A DNA stretch of 48,335 bases from JALUZX01 sp964561605 (lineage in GTDB: Bacteria > Planctomycetota > UBA1135 > JALUZX01): positions 1 to 48,335 of the forward strand of contig CAZLQD010000035.1 in assembly GCA_964561605.1 (NCBI GenBank), written 5' to 3'. This document shows, piece after piece, positions 9,284 to 18,000 of the stretch (positions within the stretch are counted from its first letter, which is position 1; the number at the start of each line of letters is the position of its first letter). The notes beneath the pieces are model-generated. The model was given only the letters and a program-made list of their open reading frames with translations. It was not told the DNA's origin and did no database searches. The position numbers were made by a program, and so were the translations under genes.

Positions 9284-10594
9284 ATGGACAGGATTCCTCT
9301 CTTTCTTCTCTCCCTTTGGGCGGTCCTTCCCCTCTCTTCCTCCGCCGGGGCGGGGGAAGCCCCCGAGATCGGGAAGGGGATCCGGGCGGGGCGGGTGGTG
9401 ATCCGGGTCCTGGACGGCAAGGGCAGGCCCGTCCCGGGAGTCCTGGTCCACCTGGTGCAGACGTCCCAGGACTTTCTCTTCGGCTGCAACTTCTTCATGT
9501 TCCACCGGAACGGGGCTCCCGGCCTGGACAGGAAGTACGAAGAGCGATTCGCCGCTCTCTTCAACTTCGCCACTCTCCCTTTCTACTGGTCCACCTACGA
9601 AAGGAAACCGGGAAAGACGGCCCGGTCCAAGGTGGCGGCCATGGCCCGGTGGTGCCTGGCCCACCGGATCCGTCCCAAGGGCCATCCCCTGGCCTGGAAC
9701 CACCCTGCCGGAGTGCCCTCTTGGCTTTCCGGCCCCCCGGAAAAGATCCTGGACCTCACCCGCCGGCGGATCCGCTCCTGCCTCCTGGACTTCCAGGACC
9801 TGATCGGGACCTGGGACGTGGTGAACGAGGCGGCCCGGCCCTTCCGGTTCGGCGCAGACCCCATGAGCAAAGCCATCCGGGCCTCCGGAAGGGCGGGCTG
9901 GACCCGGAAGTGCTTCCTCGCCGCCAGGGAAGCCGCTCCCTCGGCCTTCTTCCTCGTCAACGACTACGACACCACCCAGGCCTACGAGGAGGTGATCCGG
10001 GGACTCCGCAAGAAGGACGGCTCCTATCTCTGCAACGCCGTCGGCATCCAGAGCCACATGCACGGCCGGGTCTGGTCCGCCGCGACGGTCCGAAAGGTAT
10101 GCCGCCGGTTCTCCGCCTTCGGTCTTCCTCTCCATTTCACGGAGATCACGATCGTTTCGGGCAAACGGAAGAAGGACGGCCGGTGGGGTCCCACCACGCC
10201 GGAGGGCGAGGCCAACCAGGCGAAGGCCGTGGCCGCCTTCTACAGGGCCCTTTTCGCCGAGCCTTGGGTTACGGCCGCCACGTGGTGGGATTTTTCCGAC
10301 AGAGGGGCTTGGCAGGGGGCTCCCGCAGGCCTCCTCAGGGCCGACATGAGCCCCAAACCGGCCTACCGGGTCCTGGAGAGGCTCATCCGGAAGGAGTGGC
10401 GGACCGACGCCGTGGCCCTGACGGACCGGAAGGGGAAAGCCGCCTTCCGGGCCGTCTTCGGCGAATACAAGGTGGAAGTCCGCTCCCCAGAGGGTAGGCG
10501 GGTGAAGGCAGTCTTCGCTTTTCCCAGGCCCTGGCCTCCCTCGGAGGCCGCGAAAGCCGAGAAGAGCCTGACTCTCACCCTCCAGCCCCTCTAG
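9284..10594 (+). CDS. Endo-1,4-beta-xylanase, GH10, secreted, 436 aa
   Basis: Likely cleaves internal beta-1,4-xylosidic bonds of xylan with retention. The protein starts with a signal peptide (MDRIPLFLLSLWAVLPLSSS). A small beta-domain follows (about 30-65, GRVVIRVLDGKGRPVPG), then a GH10 TIM barrel of normal size. The acid/base is Glu182 in WDVVNE and the nucleophile is Glu287 in HFTEIT; their 105-residue spacing is typical of GH10. The conserved barrel segments KGHPLAWNH and TWWDFSDRGAW are also present. A short C-terminal beta-extension follows the barrel. ATG 9284 has AGGA 8 bases upstream. It is divergent from the GH2 gene, which may share control. Confidence 0.92.
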   Translation: MDRIPLFLLSLWAVLPLSSSAGAGEAPEIGKGIRAGRVVIRVLDGKGRPVPGVLVHLVQTSQDFLFGCNFFMFHRNGAPGLDRKYEERFAALFNFATLPFYWSTYERKPGKTARSKVAAMARWCLAHRIRPKGHPLAWNHPAGVPSWLSGPPEKILDLTRRRIRSCLLDFQDLIGTWDVVNEAARPFRFGADPMSKAIRASGRAGWTRKCFLAAREAAPSAFFLVNDYDTTQAYEEVIRGLRKKDGSYLCNAVGIQSHMHGRVWSAATVRKVCRRFSAFGLPLHFTEITIVSGKRKKDGRWGPTTPEGEANQAKAVAAFYRALFAEPWVTAATWWDFSDRGAWQGAPAGLLRADMSPKPAYRVLERLIRKEWRTDAVALTDRKGKAAFRAVFGEYKVEVRSPEGRRVKAVFAFPRPWPPSEAAKAEKSLTLTLQPL

Positions 10595-10760
10595 GCCGCC
10601 CTCCCCGCCGGGGATTCCGAGGGTCCCGAGGCCAACAGGTCCAGGAGCGGGAGGATTCCCCTCCTGTCAGGGCCGGTCTTTTTCCTGTCCTCCAGGAAGA
10701 ACCTGCAGGCCGGAGTCCCGGCCGGTTAGAAACCCGCCAGAACCTCTTCTTTCCCGAACC

Positions 10761-12029
10761 CTACCTGTGCTCCATCCACCACTTCTCCCAGAGTCGGGCG
10801 GCGTCCTGGTTGGCTTTCCAGGTCGGCTCCTTCCCCGGGTCGAAGGAGGTTCGGATTCCGGTGATCCGCTCCAAGGCCAGGGCGGCGGCCCTTCGCCTGG
10901 CCGGAGAGGGCCCCCTGAGGGCCTTGAGGCAGGCCGGAACGGCGGCCTTTCCCGCTCCCGCCAGCCTGGCCGCCAGGGAGAGGACTCCCTTCTCGCCGGG
11001 ACTCCTCTTGAGCCTGAGGAGCATCTCCTCCGGAGAGACCCGGGTCACCGGGGTGATGGGCCTGAAGGACCGGGCCAGGAAGAGAACGGCGAAAGAGGTC
11101 GCCGCCACGTCTTCGCCCCACGAGCCGTCCCTGTCCTGCCTCGCCACGAGCCAGGACGCACCATGGGGATACCAGCGGATCGCTCCCAGACGTTCCCTCC
11201 CCAGCAGGACCATGGCCCTCTCCAGGGCGTAGAGGAAATACCCTCTCTGCATTCCCATGGCGGCGTTCTTCAAGGACGAGGGAAAGACCCTCTCCAGCCA
11301 CCAGATCCCCTGGCGCAGGGCCCTCTCCACGGCCTTCTCCCTCTTCTCCCCCAAGCCGTCCTTTCCGGCGATCTCCCTGCAGATGGCCAGGCTCCCCAGG
11401 GTCCCGGCGGTCATGCTGTCGGTGGGGAAGGACTTCCTCCCCTTCAAGTAGGAAAACCCGCCCTCCCGCCCCTTGGTGGACAACAGGTAGTCCACGGCCT
11501 TCCGGAGGACCCTCCCGGGGATCTTCTCTCCCCCTTCGAAGGCGGCCCTCAATCCCAGGAGAGCATACTGGGTGTTGCTGGCATCGCACCGCATCCGCCC
11601 TTTCCCGTAACTCCACCCTCCTTCCGACTTCTGCCACCCCAGGAGCCGGCGGAGGGCCTTGCCCGAGAGCCGGCGGGCCTTGGGCCCTCCATACTTCCGG
11701 AAGAGCATGAGCTGGATCCCCGTCCCGTAGACGCTCTCCGAGCGGAAGGACAGGATGCGATCCAGAGCGGTCTTCACCTTGGGCTCCCCCTTTTCCGCCC
11801 CGCCTTCCAGGGCTGCGAAGAGGGCCAGGGAGAGATGATCTCCCGCCAGGTGGGGCAACATCTCCACGAGCCAGGCCGTTCCGGCCTCCAAGGCACGGTC
11901 GATCTTCCGATCCAGCTCGGAATCGCCCGTAGTCTTCCGGAGGCCGCCCTGAGGGGAGGCCCTCCCCCCAAGGGCCAAGAGGGGCAGGATCACCCCCCCG
12001 AGGAAGCGGGCATTTCGGAAAAACCTCAC
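10761..12029 (-). CDS. Prenyltransferase/squalene-cyclase-fold repeat protein, 422 aa
   Basis: An alpha/alpha-toroid repeat protein with squalene-cyclase/prenyltransferase-type repeats, for example GWQKSEGGWSYGKG (131-144) followed by DASNTQYALLGL, and SWLVARQDRDGSWGEDVAAT near 288-307. A helical HEAT-like tail (about 335-400) follows. No DxDD or zinc-site signature typical of true cyclases or prenyltransferases is apparent, so an enzymatic role is doubtful; similar proteins of unknown role are common in Planctomycetota. GTG 12029 is the likely start: GGAAGGA lies 6 bases before it and it opens a signal-like segment (RFFRNARFLGGVILPLLAL). The further upstream GTG at 12116 lacks such support. 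It is last in the leftward cluster, 165 bases after the GH67-like gene. Confidence 0.75.
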   Translation of the reverse strand: MRFFRNARFLGGVILPLLALGGRASPQGGLRKTTGDSELDRKIDRALEAGTAWLVEMLPHLAGDHLSLALFAALEGGAEKGEPKVKTALDRILSFRSESVYGTGIQLMLFRKYGGPKARRLSGKALRRLLGWQKSEGGWSYGKGRMRCDASNTQYALLGLRAAFEGGEKIPGRVLRKAVDYLLSTKGREGGFSYLKGRKSFPTDSMTAGTLGSLAICREIAGKDGLGEKREKAVERALRQGIWWLERVFPSSLKNAAMGMQRGYFLYALERAMVLLGRERLGAIRWYPHGASWLVARQDRDGSWGEDVAATSFAVLFLARSFRPITPVTRVSPEEMLLRLKRSPGEKGVLSLAARLAGAGKAAVPACLKALRGPSPARRRAAALALERITGIRTSFDPGKEPTWKANQDAARLWEKWWMEHR

Positions 12030-12194
12030 CTGGTGTCCTTCCTCGCCGGAACGGGCCCCGGGTCCCCTTTCCAGGAGGGCCCCGCCCGCTCCCAGGCCGG
12101 AATGTAACTTACACACCCCGCCCCCTGCAGGGCCACACCCTCCAGCCGGAGCAGCCGGGGGCCGGCCCTTCCCGGCCCGGAAAGGCCCCCCGGG

Positions 12195-13925
12195 CTAACG
12201 GCGCCGGACCATCTTCCGGATCTTCTCCAGGGAGGCCTTCATCCCCGGTGCGGGAAGCATGCCCTTTTGCGGGACGTACCGACAGTAGTCGGGGGAATAC
12301 AGGCTGGCGCAGTCGGGATGGGCCGCCTTCAGGGCCTTCCACTCCTTCCAGAGACTGTCGTAGTCCTCCAGGGCCGAAAGGATCCGTCCCCTGGGAAGGG
12401 GGCCCGCCTTTCCGGCGGCGAGGGCCAGGAGCATGGCGGTCCAACCTTTCCAGAAGATCCCGTACTTGATCCGCCCGTAGTCGCAGGAGACCCGCACGTA
12501 GTCCCCGATCCCCCGGTCCCTGAAATGGACCCTCCTGGAGAGGGCGGCGATCCTCATCCAGACGGCGGCGGCCTCCTCCTTCTCCGCCAGGGCCTCCTCC
12601 ACCCTGTGCCTGCGGATCAGGGCACGGAAGGTCCCCCCGAGCTGGCCCAGACCGCCCATGTACTGGTCCCTGGCCCAGGTGAGGGGAACCCCGGCGTAGG
12701 AACAATACTGGCCGAGAAGGACCCCTTCGGCCGAGAGGAGGCACAGCTTGCGGAAGAGGCGGGCATCCTCCTCGCCCAGGCCTAGTTCCGACGTAACGTA
12801 ATCATGGAAGACCGCGGCCTCGCTCTTCCCGGGATTCCGGGCCCAGAGGGAGAGAATCCGGGCGTTCAGGGCGCACCAGAATTCGTTTTTCAAATATGGC
12901 CCCCTCCACCCGCCCCCCCTGCTCCAGGTCCAGATGCCGGCGAACCTGGGATTGCCCAGGAGATCCCTGAGGCACTTGGGCCTCCGGGCGTTCCGGTATT
13001 CCGTGAACCCCTCGATCACCCCCCGGGCGATGTAGTCCGGATGGGCCCCCTTTCCCTCGTATTCCCTCTGGCACTGGACTTCCACGATCTGCCTGTGCCG
13101 CCCGATGCCGATGGTGGGATTGAAGGGAAGGGTCCTGAGGAAGTCGCCCCGGGTGTGCTTGATGGAAAAGACGAGATTCTCGTGGGGTTCGACGGGATTC
13201 GTGGCGGCCAGATAGAACTTGGGATTGACGTGGAACCGGTTCCCGAAGTCCCAGGTCCGGTAGAAGACCGTCTTTCCCCGCTTCACGCAGACTTCTTCCC
13301 TCAGGATCCGCAAGAGGAGAGTGTGGTCCGCCGGGCTCCGGACGGGACTCTTCCCGCAATGGTAGGGCGTGTCGTTCAGGTAGGTCTCTCCGAAACGGAG
13401 GACCAGCCCGTCCAGGCCCGGAAAGCGCCGGAAGATCTCGTCGATCTGGGCGAGGAGGATCTTTTTGACCATGGGGCGGTGGATGTTCCAGTCGCCGATC
13501 TCCTTCTTGTGCCTTTCGTATAGGGAGATGGGAATCACAAGGATGTCCGTGAAGGGATAGACACGGAGGCCGGCCTCGTGGGCCGCGGCGATTCCCGCCC
13601 GGATCCGGGCTTCCTCGCCGGCCATCCATTTCCTCGCCTTCGATCCCTCGGGAACGGCCCCCGGGTCCAGGGACTCGTAGGTGAGAGCGCACTGGACGAA
13701 CCACCGGGGAACCTGGCCCGAATAGCCGAGCTTCGCCAGGAAGGCCGGGTCCCGGAAGGCCGTGGGCTGCTTGGGCTCCCCCGGGTTGTCGAAGACCATG
13801 TCCAGGAGAAAGGTCGGGCCCCCGGTCTTCCCCGGCCCCCCGCCGGGGAAGGCCGGGGAGGAGGAAAGGAGGAAGGCAAGGAGGAAGAGGAGCAAGAAGG
13901 GGGAAGAGTGGAGTCGGGTCTTCAA
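12195..13925 (-). CDS. Secreted protein resembling GH67 alpha-glucuronidases, 576 aa
   Basis: The TTG start at 13925 is backed by AGGAGG 10 bases upstream and opens a clear signal peptide (LLLFLLAFLLSSSPAF). The body looks like a TIM-barrel glycosidase. Strand-end motifs include GLVLRFGETY (Glu180), FYRTWDFG (221-228) and VEVQCQREYEG (281-291), which is similar to the segment before the late catalytic region in GH67. A helical part (about 350-400, LNARILSLWARNPG and following) resembles the GH67 C-terminal domain. The match is distant and key catalytic residues cannot be assigned, so a new glycosidase family is possible. The nearby GH10 xylanase fits a role in removing glucuronosyl side chains from xylan, but this is inference. 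It follows the URO-D gene by 37 bases. Confidence 0.5.
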   Translation of the reverse strand: MKTRLHSSPFLLLFLLAFLLSSSPAFPGGGPGKTGGPTFLLDMVFDNPGEPKQPTAFRDPAFLAKLGYSGQVPRWFVQCALTYESLDPGAVPEGSKARKWMAGEEARIRAGIAAAHEAGLRVYPFTDILVIPISLYERHKKEIGDWNIHRPMVKKILLAQIDEIFRRFPGLDGLVLRFGETYLNDTPYHCGKSPVRSPADHTLLLRILREEVCVKRGKTVFYRTWDFGNRFHVNPKFYLAATNPVEPHENLVFSIKHTRGDFLRTLPFNPTIGIGRHRQIVEVQCQREYEGKGAHPDYIARGVIEGFTEYRNARRPKCLRDLLGNPRFAGIWTWSRGGGWRGPYLKNEFWCALNARILSLWARNPGKSEAAVFHDYVTSELGLGEEDARLFRKLCLLSAEGVLLGQYCSYAGVPLTWARDQYMGGLGQLGGTFRALIRRHRVEEALAEKEEAAAVWMRIAALSRRVHFRDRGIGDYVRVSCDYGRIKYGIFWKGWTAMLLALAAGKAGPLPRGRILSALEDYDSLWKEWKALKAAHPDCASLYSPDYCRYVPQKGMLPAPGMKASLEKIRKMVRRR

Positions 13926-13962
13926 GGGAAAGAGGCCTCCTGGTACTGGGCCAAGGGGAAGA

Positions 13963-15006
13963 TCATCGCTTCCACTCGGCGAGAGCTTCGCACATGGCCT
14001 GGAGATTTTCGATGGGCGTTCCCGGGGACACCCCCCCGCCGGGGGAGAGGAGCAAGGGACCGACCGAGGAGAGCCGCTCCAGGATCCCCCGGGTAGCGTC
14101 CTTTACTTCTTCCGGCTTCCCCCGGACCAGGAGATCCAGGGGAGGGAGGTTCCCCATGAGGACCACCTCGGGGCCCAGGAGTTCTCTGGCCCGCTCCAGG
14201 CTTGTCTCGTGGGAGAAGTTGAAGACGTCCAGTTCCAGGGGGGCCAGCTCGGGGAAGACCTTCTCGTTGGGCGTATCGTTGTGGAAGAAACGGAAGAGGC
14301 CCGGGAAGGCGCTGAAGACGTCCTTCAGGAAAGGAATCGCGAAGGTCCGGGCGTCCTTGGGGCTCATCATGCCCACCAGGTCGTCCAGGACCAGGATCCC
14401 CACTGGCTCCTCCATACGCTCCAACTGGGCGGCCAGCCAGTGGACGCAGAGCTTGGTGGTCTTCTCCAGGAGGGCACGGATCTTCTCCGGCTCCGTCTTG
14501 ATGGCCACGAGGAACTCGGTGACCCCCATGAGATGGGCCGCCACGGCCAGGGGGCCCCTGGCGGCGGCCACCCGGGGGGAGAAATCCATCTCCTCCAGCC
14601 GGCTGGCCAAGCTCTGGTAGCGCCTGAGGATCAAGGGCATGAGGCCTTCCCGCTCCGGGTCGGGGAGGGGAAGTTCCAGGAGCAGGTCCAACCCTCCGGG
14701 GAAAGGATGGATCGCCGGGGGGCCTTCGTGGTTCCACTGGACCCGGCAGGCCCAGCCGCTCGGCTCGGCGGCCATCCCGAACTCGATCCAGGCTCCGGGA
14801 AGGAAGGCCACTCCCGGAAGGTCCTCCAGGAGCCATTCGTGGACGGCCAGCCAGACGCAGGGATCGAAGAAGAAATCCATGGCGTCCACCCCGGCGTAAC
14901 CTGGAAGCCAGGGGGAATCCACGATGAGGGTGACCAGTGTCTCCTCCCGGGGCCTTCGCTCCAGGATGTCCAGAAAACGGCGGAATGTGCCTGTATAGGA
15001 GTCCAT
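13963..15006 (-). CDS. Uroporphyrinogen decarboxylase-family (URO-D) protein, 347 aa
   Basis: A cytoplasmic TIM-barrel protein of the URO-D superfamily, which includes HemE, methyltransferases such as MtaA/CmuA, and many unassigned members in sugar gene clusters. The C-terminal stretch PGGGVSPGTPIENLQAM is the best hallmark, along with LVLDDLVGMMSPKDAR and FFHNDTPNEK in the middle. It has no signal peptide. The early HemE active-site arginine motifs are not evident, so a role in haem synthesis is unlikely. The start at ATG 15006 is chosen because the 110 residues upstream of it in frame are low-complexity and antisense-like; only a weak GGGA precedes it. Its place among secreted glycosidases suggests a substrate-linked role that cannot be named. 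Confidence 0.75.
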   Translation of the reverse strand: MDSYTGTFRRFLDILERRPREETLVTLIVDSPWLPGYAGVDAMDFFFDPCVWLAVHEWLLEDLPGVAFLPGAWIEFGMAAEPSGWACRVQWNHEGPPAIHPFPGGLDLLLELPLPDPEREGLMPLILRRYQSLASRLEEMDFSPRVAAARGPLAVAAHLMGVTEFLVAIKTEPEKIRALLEKTTKLCVHWLAAQLERMEEPVGILVLDDLVGMMSPKDARTFAIPFLKDVFSAFPGLFRFFHNDTPNEKVFPELAPLELDVFNFSHETSLERARELLGPEVVLMGNLPPLDLLVRGKPEEVKDATRGILERLSSVGPLLLSPGGGVSPGTPIENLQAMCEALAEWKR

Positions 15007-15080
15007 CGAATTTCCCAAAGGACCGAACCCCTTTCCCCCGCTCCTTACAGATGAAAAGCGGCGGAGGGGGGGAATGTTTC

Positions 15081-18000
15081 TCACTGGAAATGAATCTTCA
15101 CCCATCCCGGCCCGGCGGCGAAGAGCATCTCCGCCTCCCTGGCGGCGGGAAGGTCCGTCGAGGGCCTGGCCAGGCTCTCCTGGGAGAGGAGCCTGGCCCC
15201 TTCCACGGAGAGGAGAGTCCTCCCCCGGGGACGGACCAGCAGGGTGTAGGGCGCTTTCGGCGGCAAGGGCCCCCGGAACCATCCCGGGTGGGCCAGGCGG
15301 ACCCGGAGCACCCGGGCCGCCGGGTCCCAGGCGCACTCCTCAACGAGGGCGGAAGCAGCCGAGAGATGGGGACCGTCGGGCTCTCCCGGAAATACTCTGA
15401 TCTTGTATATTCCCTTCTTCCTGGGAAGGAAGACCCTCTTTCCTTCGAAGAAACTCCAGGGTTTCCCGTCCAGGAGCACCGAGCCGACGGGGGCGCCCGT
15501 CTCGACGGAAGGGGCGAAGAGGAAGGGCCCCGTCCTGAGGACCGCCGCCTCCAGGGCCTTCCCCTTCTCCAGGATTCGAAGGGCGAGGAGCCCGGCGGCC
15601 CCCCTTCCAGGCCTCCATCCCCCGGGGAGAACGGGAAGGACCACTCCCCCCGGCCTCCTGCCGGCGGGCCCGATGTAGGTCCTCCGCTTCCCCGCCCTCA
15701 GGAGGGAGGTCTCCCCCGGTCTCTGGTGGAGGACGAGGGCCGCCCCGCCCTTGCCGGCCAGGGGGGCCAGGGGCCGGCTCACCCACCAGCCGTTCTCCCG
15801 GACCAGCAAGGGTGCAGGGGGAGGATCGAGGACCTCCAGGACCCGGGCCCAAGGAAAGGGGAAGGGATGTTTCACCCTCCCGAGGCGGGCCGGGCCGATC
15901 TTGATCTTCGGAGGATCCAGGATCTCCAGGAGGGCCCCCCGGATCTGGAAGCGTTTCTCCCGGGGGATTTCCCCCCGGGGGAGAAAGAAGCCCAGGGAGG
16001 AGCGCTCCGAGGCCTGGGGGAAATCCTCGAGGACAAGGCCGAACCCGGGCCTCCAGGCGAGTTTCTGGTGGGCCGATTTCTCGAGGTGCACCACCAGGAG
16101 GTCGGGAAGGAGCCCCCTGCTGTCCCTCAGGACCCAGGGGCCCTCCACCGGCCCGTGGACGGCCCCCTCCCTCGTGATCTTCCCTCCCCGGAGAAGCTCA
16201 TCATATCCGGTCAATAGGATCTCCCTGTCCACCCGGCAACCCCGGTCCGCCCGCTCCACCTCGATCTCTACGACCAGGCCCGGCGTATCCTGGGCCATCA
16301 CGACCCGGCGTTTCTCCACGAGGTGGCTGGACCAGAGCCTCTCCTCCAGGACCGCCCTCGGTCCGGAAGGAAGGACGACCCGGGAGGCGACGGCCACGTC
16401 CCCGACCCTCTCGAGGGAGATCCTTTTCAGGACGAGACCCGCGCCGCTCTCCAGCACCAGGTCCACCTCCATGTTCCCCTCGGCCGTTTTCGGAAGGTCC
16501 GCCTGGAGGACCACTTTCTCCCCCCGGACCGCAAAGGAGCGGAAGGCCAGGGGTTCTCCCCCCGTCTCCAGGCGGAGCATCCCTCCCCCCCCGAGGGCGA
16601 CCCCTTCCAGGCGAAAGCGGTAGAGGCCGGGCGGAGGACCCGCCAGGATCCGGAGCATCTCCGGCCATTCCGGAGCGGCGCCGGGGACCATCCTCTGGGG
16701 GACCACCGCCGGGAGGGAGGGGTCCAGGTTCACCCAGGCCCGGGCCTTCCACTTGCCCGGACCCGTGAAGGACCGGGTGCCGGCGTCCCGGACGACCCGC
16801 CAGGGGGCCACCTCCGAGGGCGAGGCGGCGACACCCCTTACGAGGGTCCGGAAGAAGGAGACGGAGAGGACCCGGCGGGGATCGACCTCGTCCCCCGCCC
16901 GGGGGAAGTCCGAAAGGCCGGCAGGATCGTAGAGCAGGCTTCCCCCCGTCCCGTAGAGGCGCAGGAAGCCGTTCTGGAGGCAGGCCGTGGAGCAGGGACG
17001 CTCGTCCAGGGCGCCGAACCCGGCCTGGACCCCGGGGACCCACCGGCGGGCCTGGTCCCTCCATCCGCCCTTTCCTGTTGCGGCCAACCGGAAGCAGAGG
17101 GCCGCCCGGGAAGGGGCGGTCATCAAACCCCGGGCGAAATTCCTGAGGAAAGCCGGGGCCCTTCCCTCCTCCCATCCCAGGAAGGCCAGGGCCGCCTCGG
17201 AGGAAGACCTGGACCGGGCGAAGTCCTGGACCTGGGCGGCCACCCAGTCGGGCCAGGCGCCCCGGCCGGCCAGGATCCTGCCTGGATCGGCGCCGCTACA
17301 GGGGAGGAGGCGGATGTCCGCCTCGGCGGCCTGGTAGAGGGGAGGAAAATCGTCCCAGCGCCAACCCCGGGCCAGGCCGCCGGCCTCGATACCCCGGATC
17401 CTGCCGAACTGGGCGTTGAGGGCCCTGGTGGCCGAAGGGGTGATCCTGTGGGGCACGGCGGGCTGCACCATGAATGCACCTGGGTGGTATCTCCAAAGGA
17501 GCCCCTGGAGAGAGCCGGAAGGGTCGGCGGGCCACCAGGCAGGGACGATTCCGTCCATGCAGGGTCCAGGACCCTGGAGGCCCCAGTCGAAGCACTCCCT
17601 GAAGATCAAGGCCGCCGCCCGGCGGAGGGCGGCGGGACCGCCCGGCCTGTTCCAGCCGGCCACGGGGGCCTCCTGGAAATAGGGGGCGACGAGGAAGCCC
17701 GCGCCGTGGGCGGCCCTGGCGAAGTTGCGGAAGTCCAGGAGACTCCAACCTCCAGGGCGGGGTCTCCCGAGCCAGCCCGGCGGCGGAAGGAGGGGGTCAC
17801 CCTGGGGCCAGGCGAAAGGGTAGCCCTTCCCGGGGCCCCATGTATCCAGCTCGAGGTAATCGGCCCCAGCGGCGCACAAGCCTTCCACGTCCCGGCCCAG
17901 TACCTCCCTTGGAGTCCGGGGTTTCTTCCGCGGGCTCCATCCCAGGGTCCTGGTCCGCACCCCCCAGTGGGCCAGGGAAGGAAGGAGAGGAAGGGACTGC

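Noticed and set aside
12157..12190. Possible terminator GGGGGCC...GGCCCCC after the GH67-like gene
   Set aside because: The stem is plausible but no T-run follows on the minus strand; GC-rich pairing like this is frequent here.
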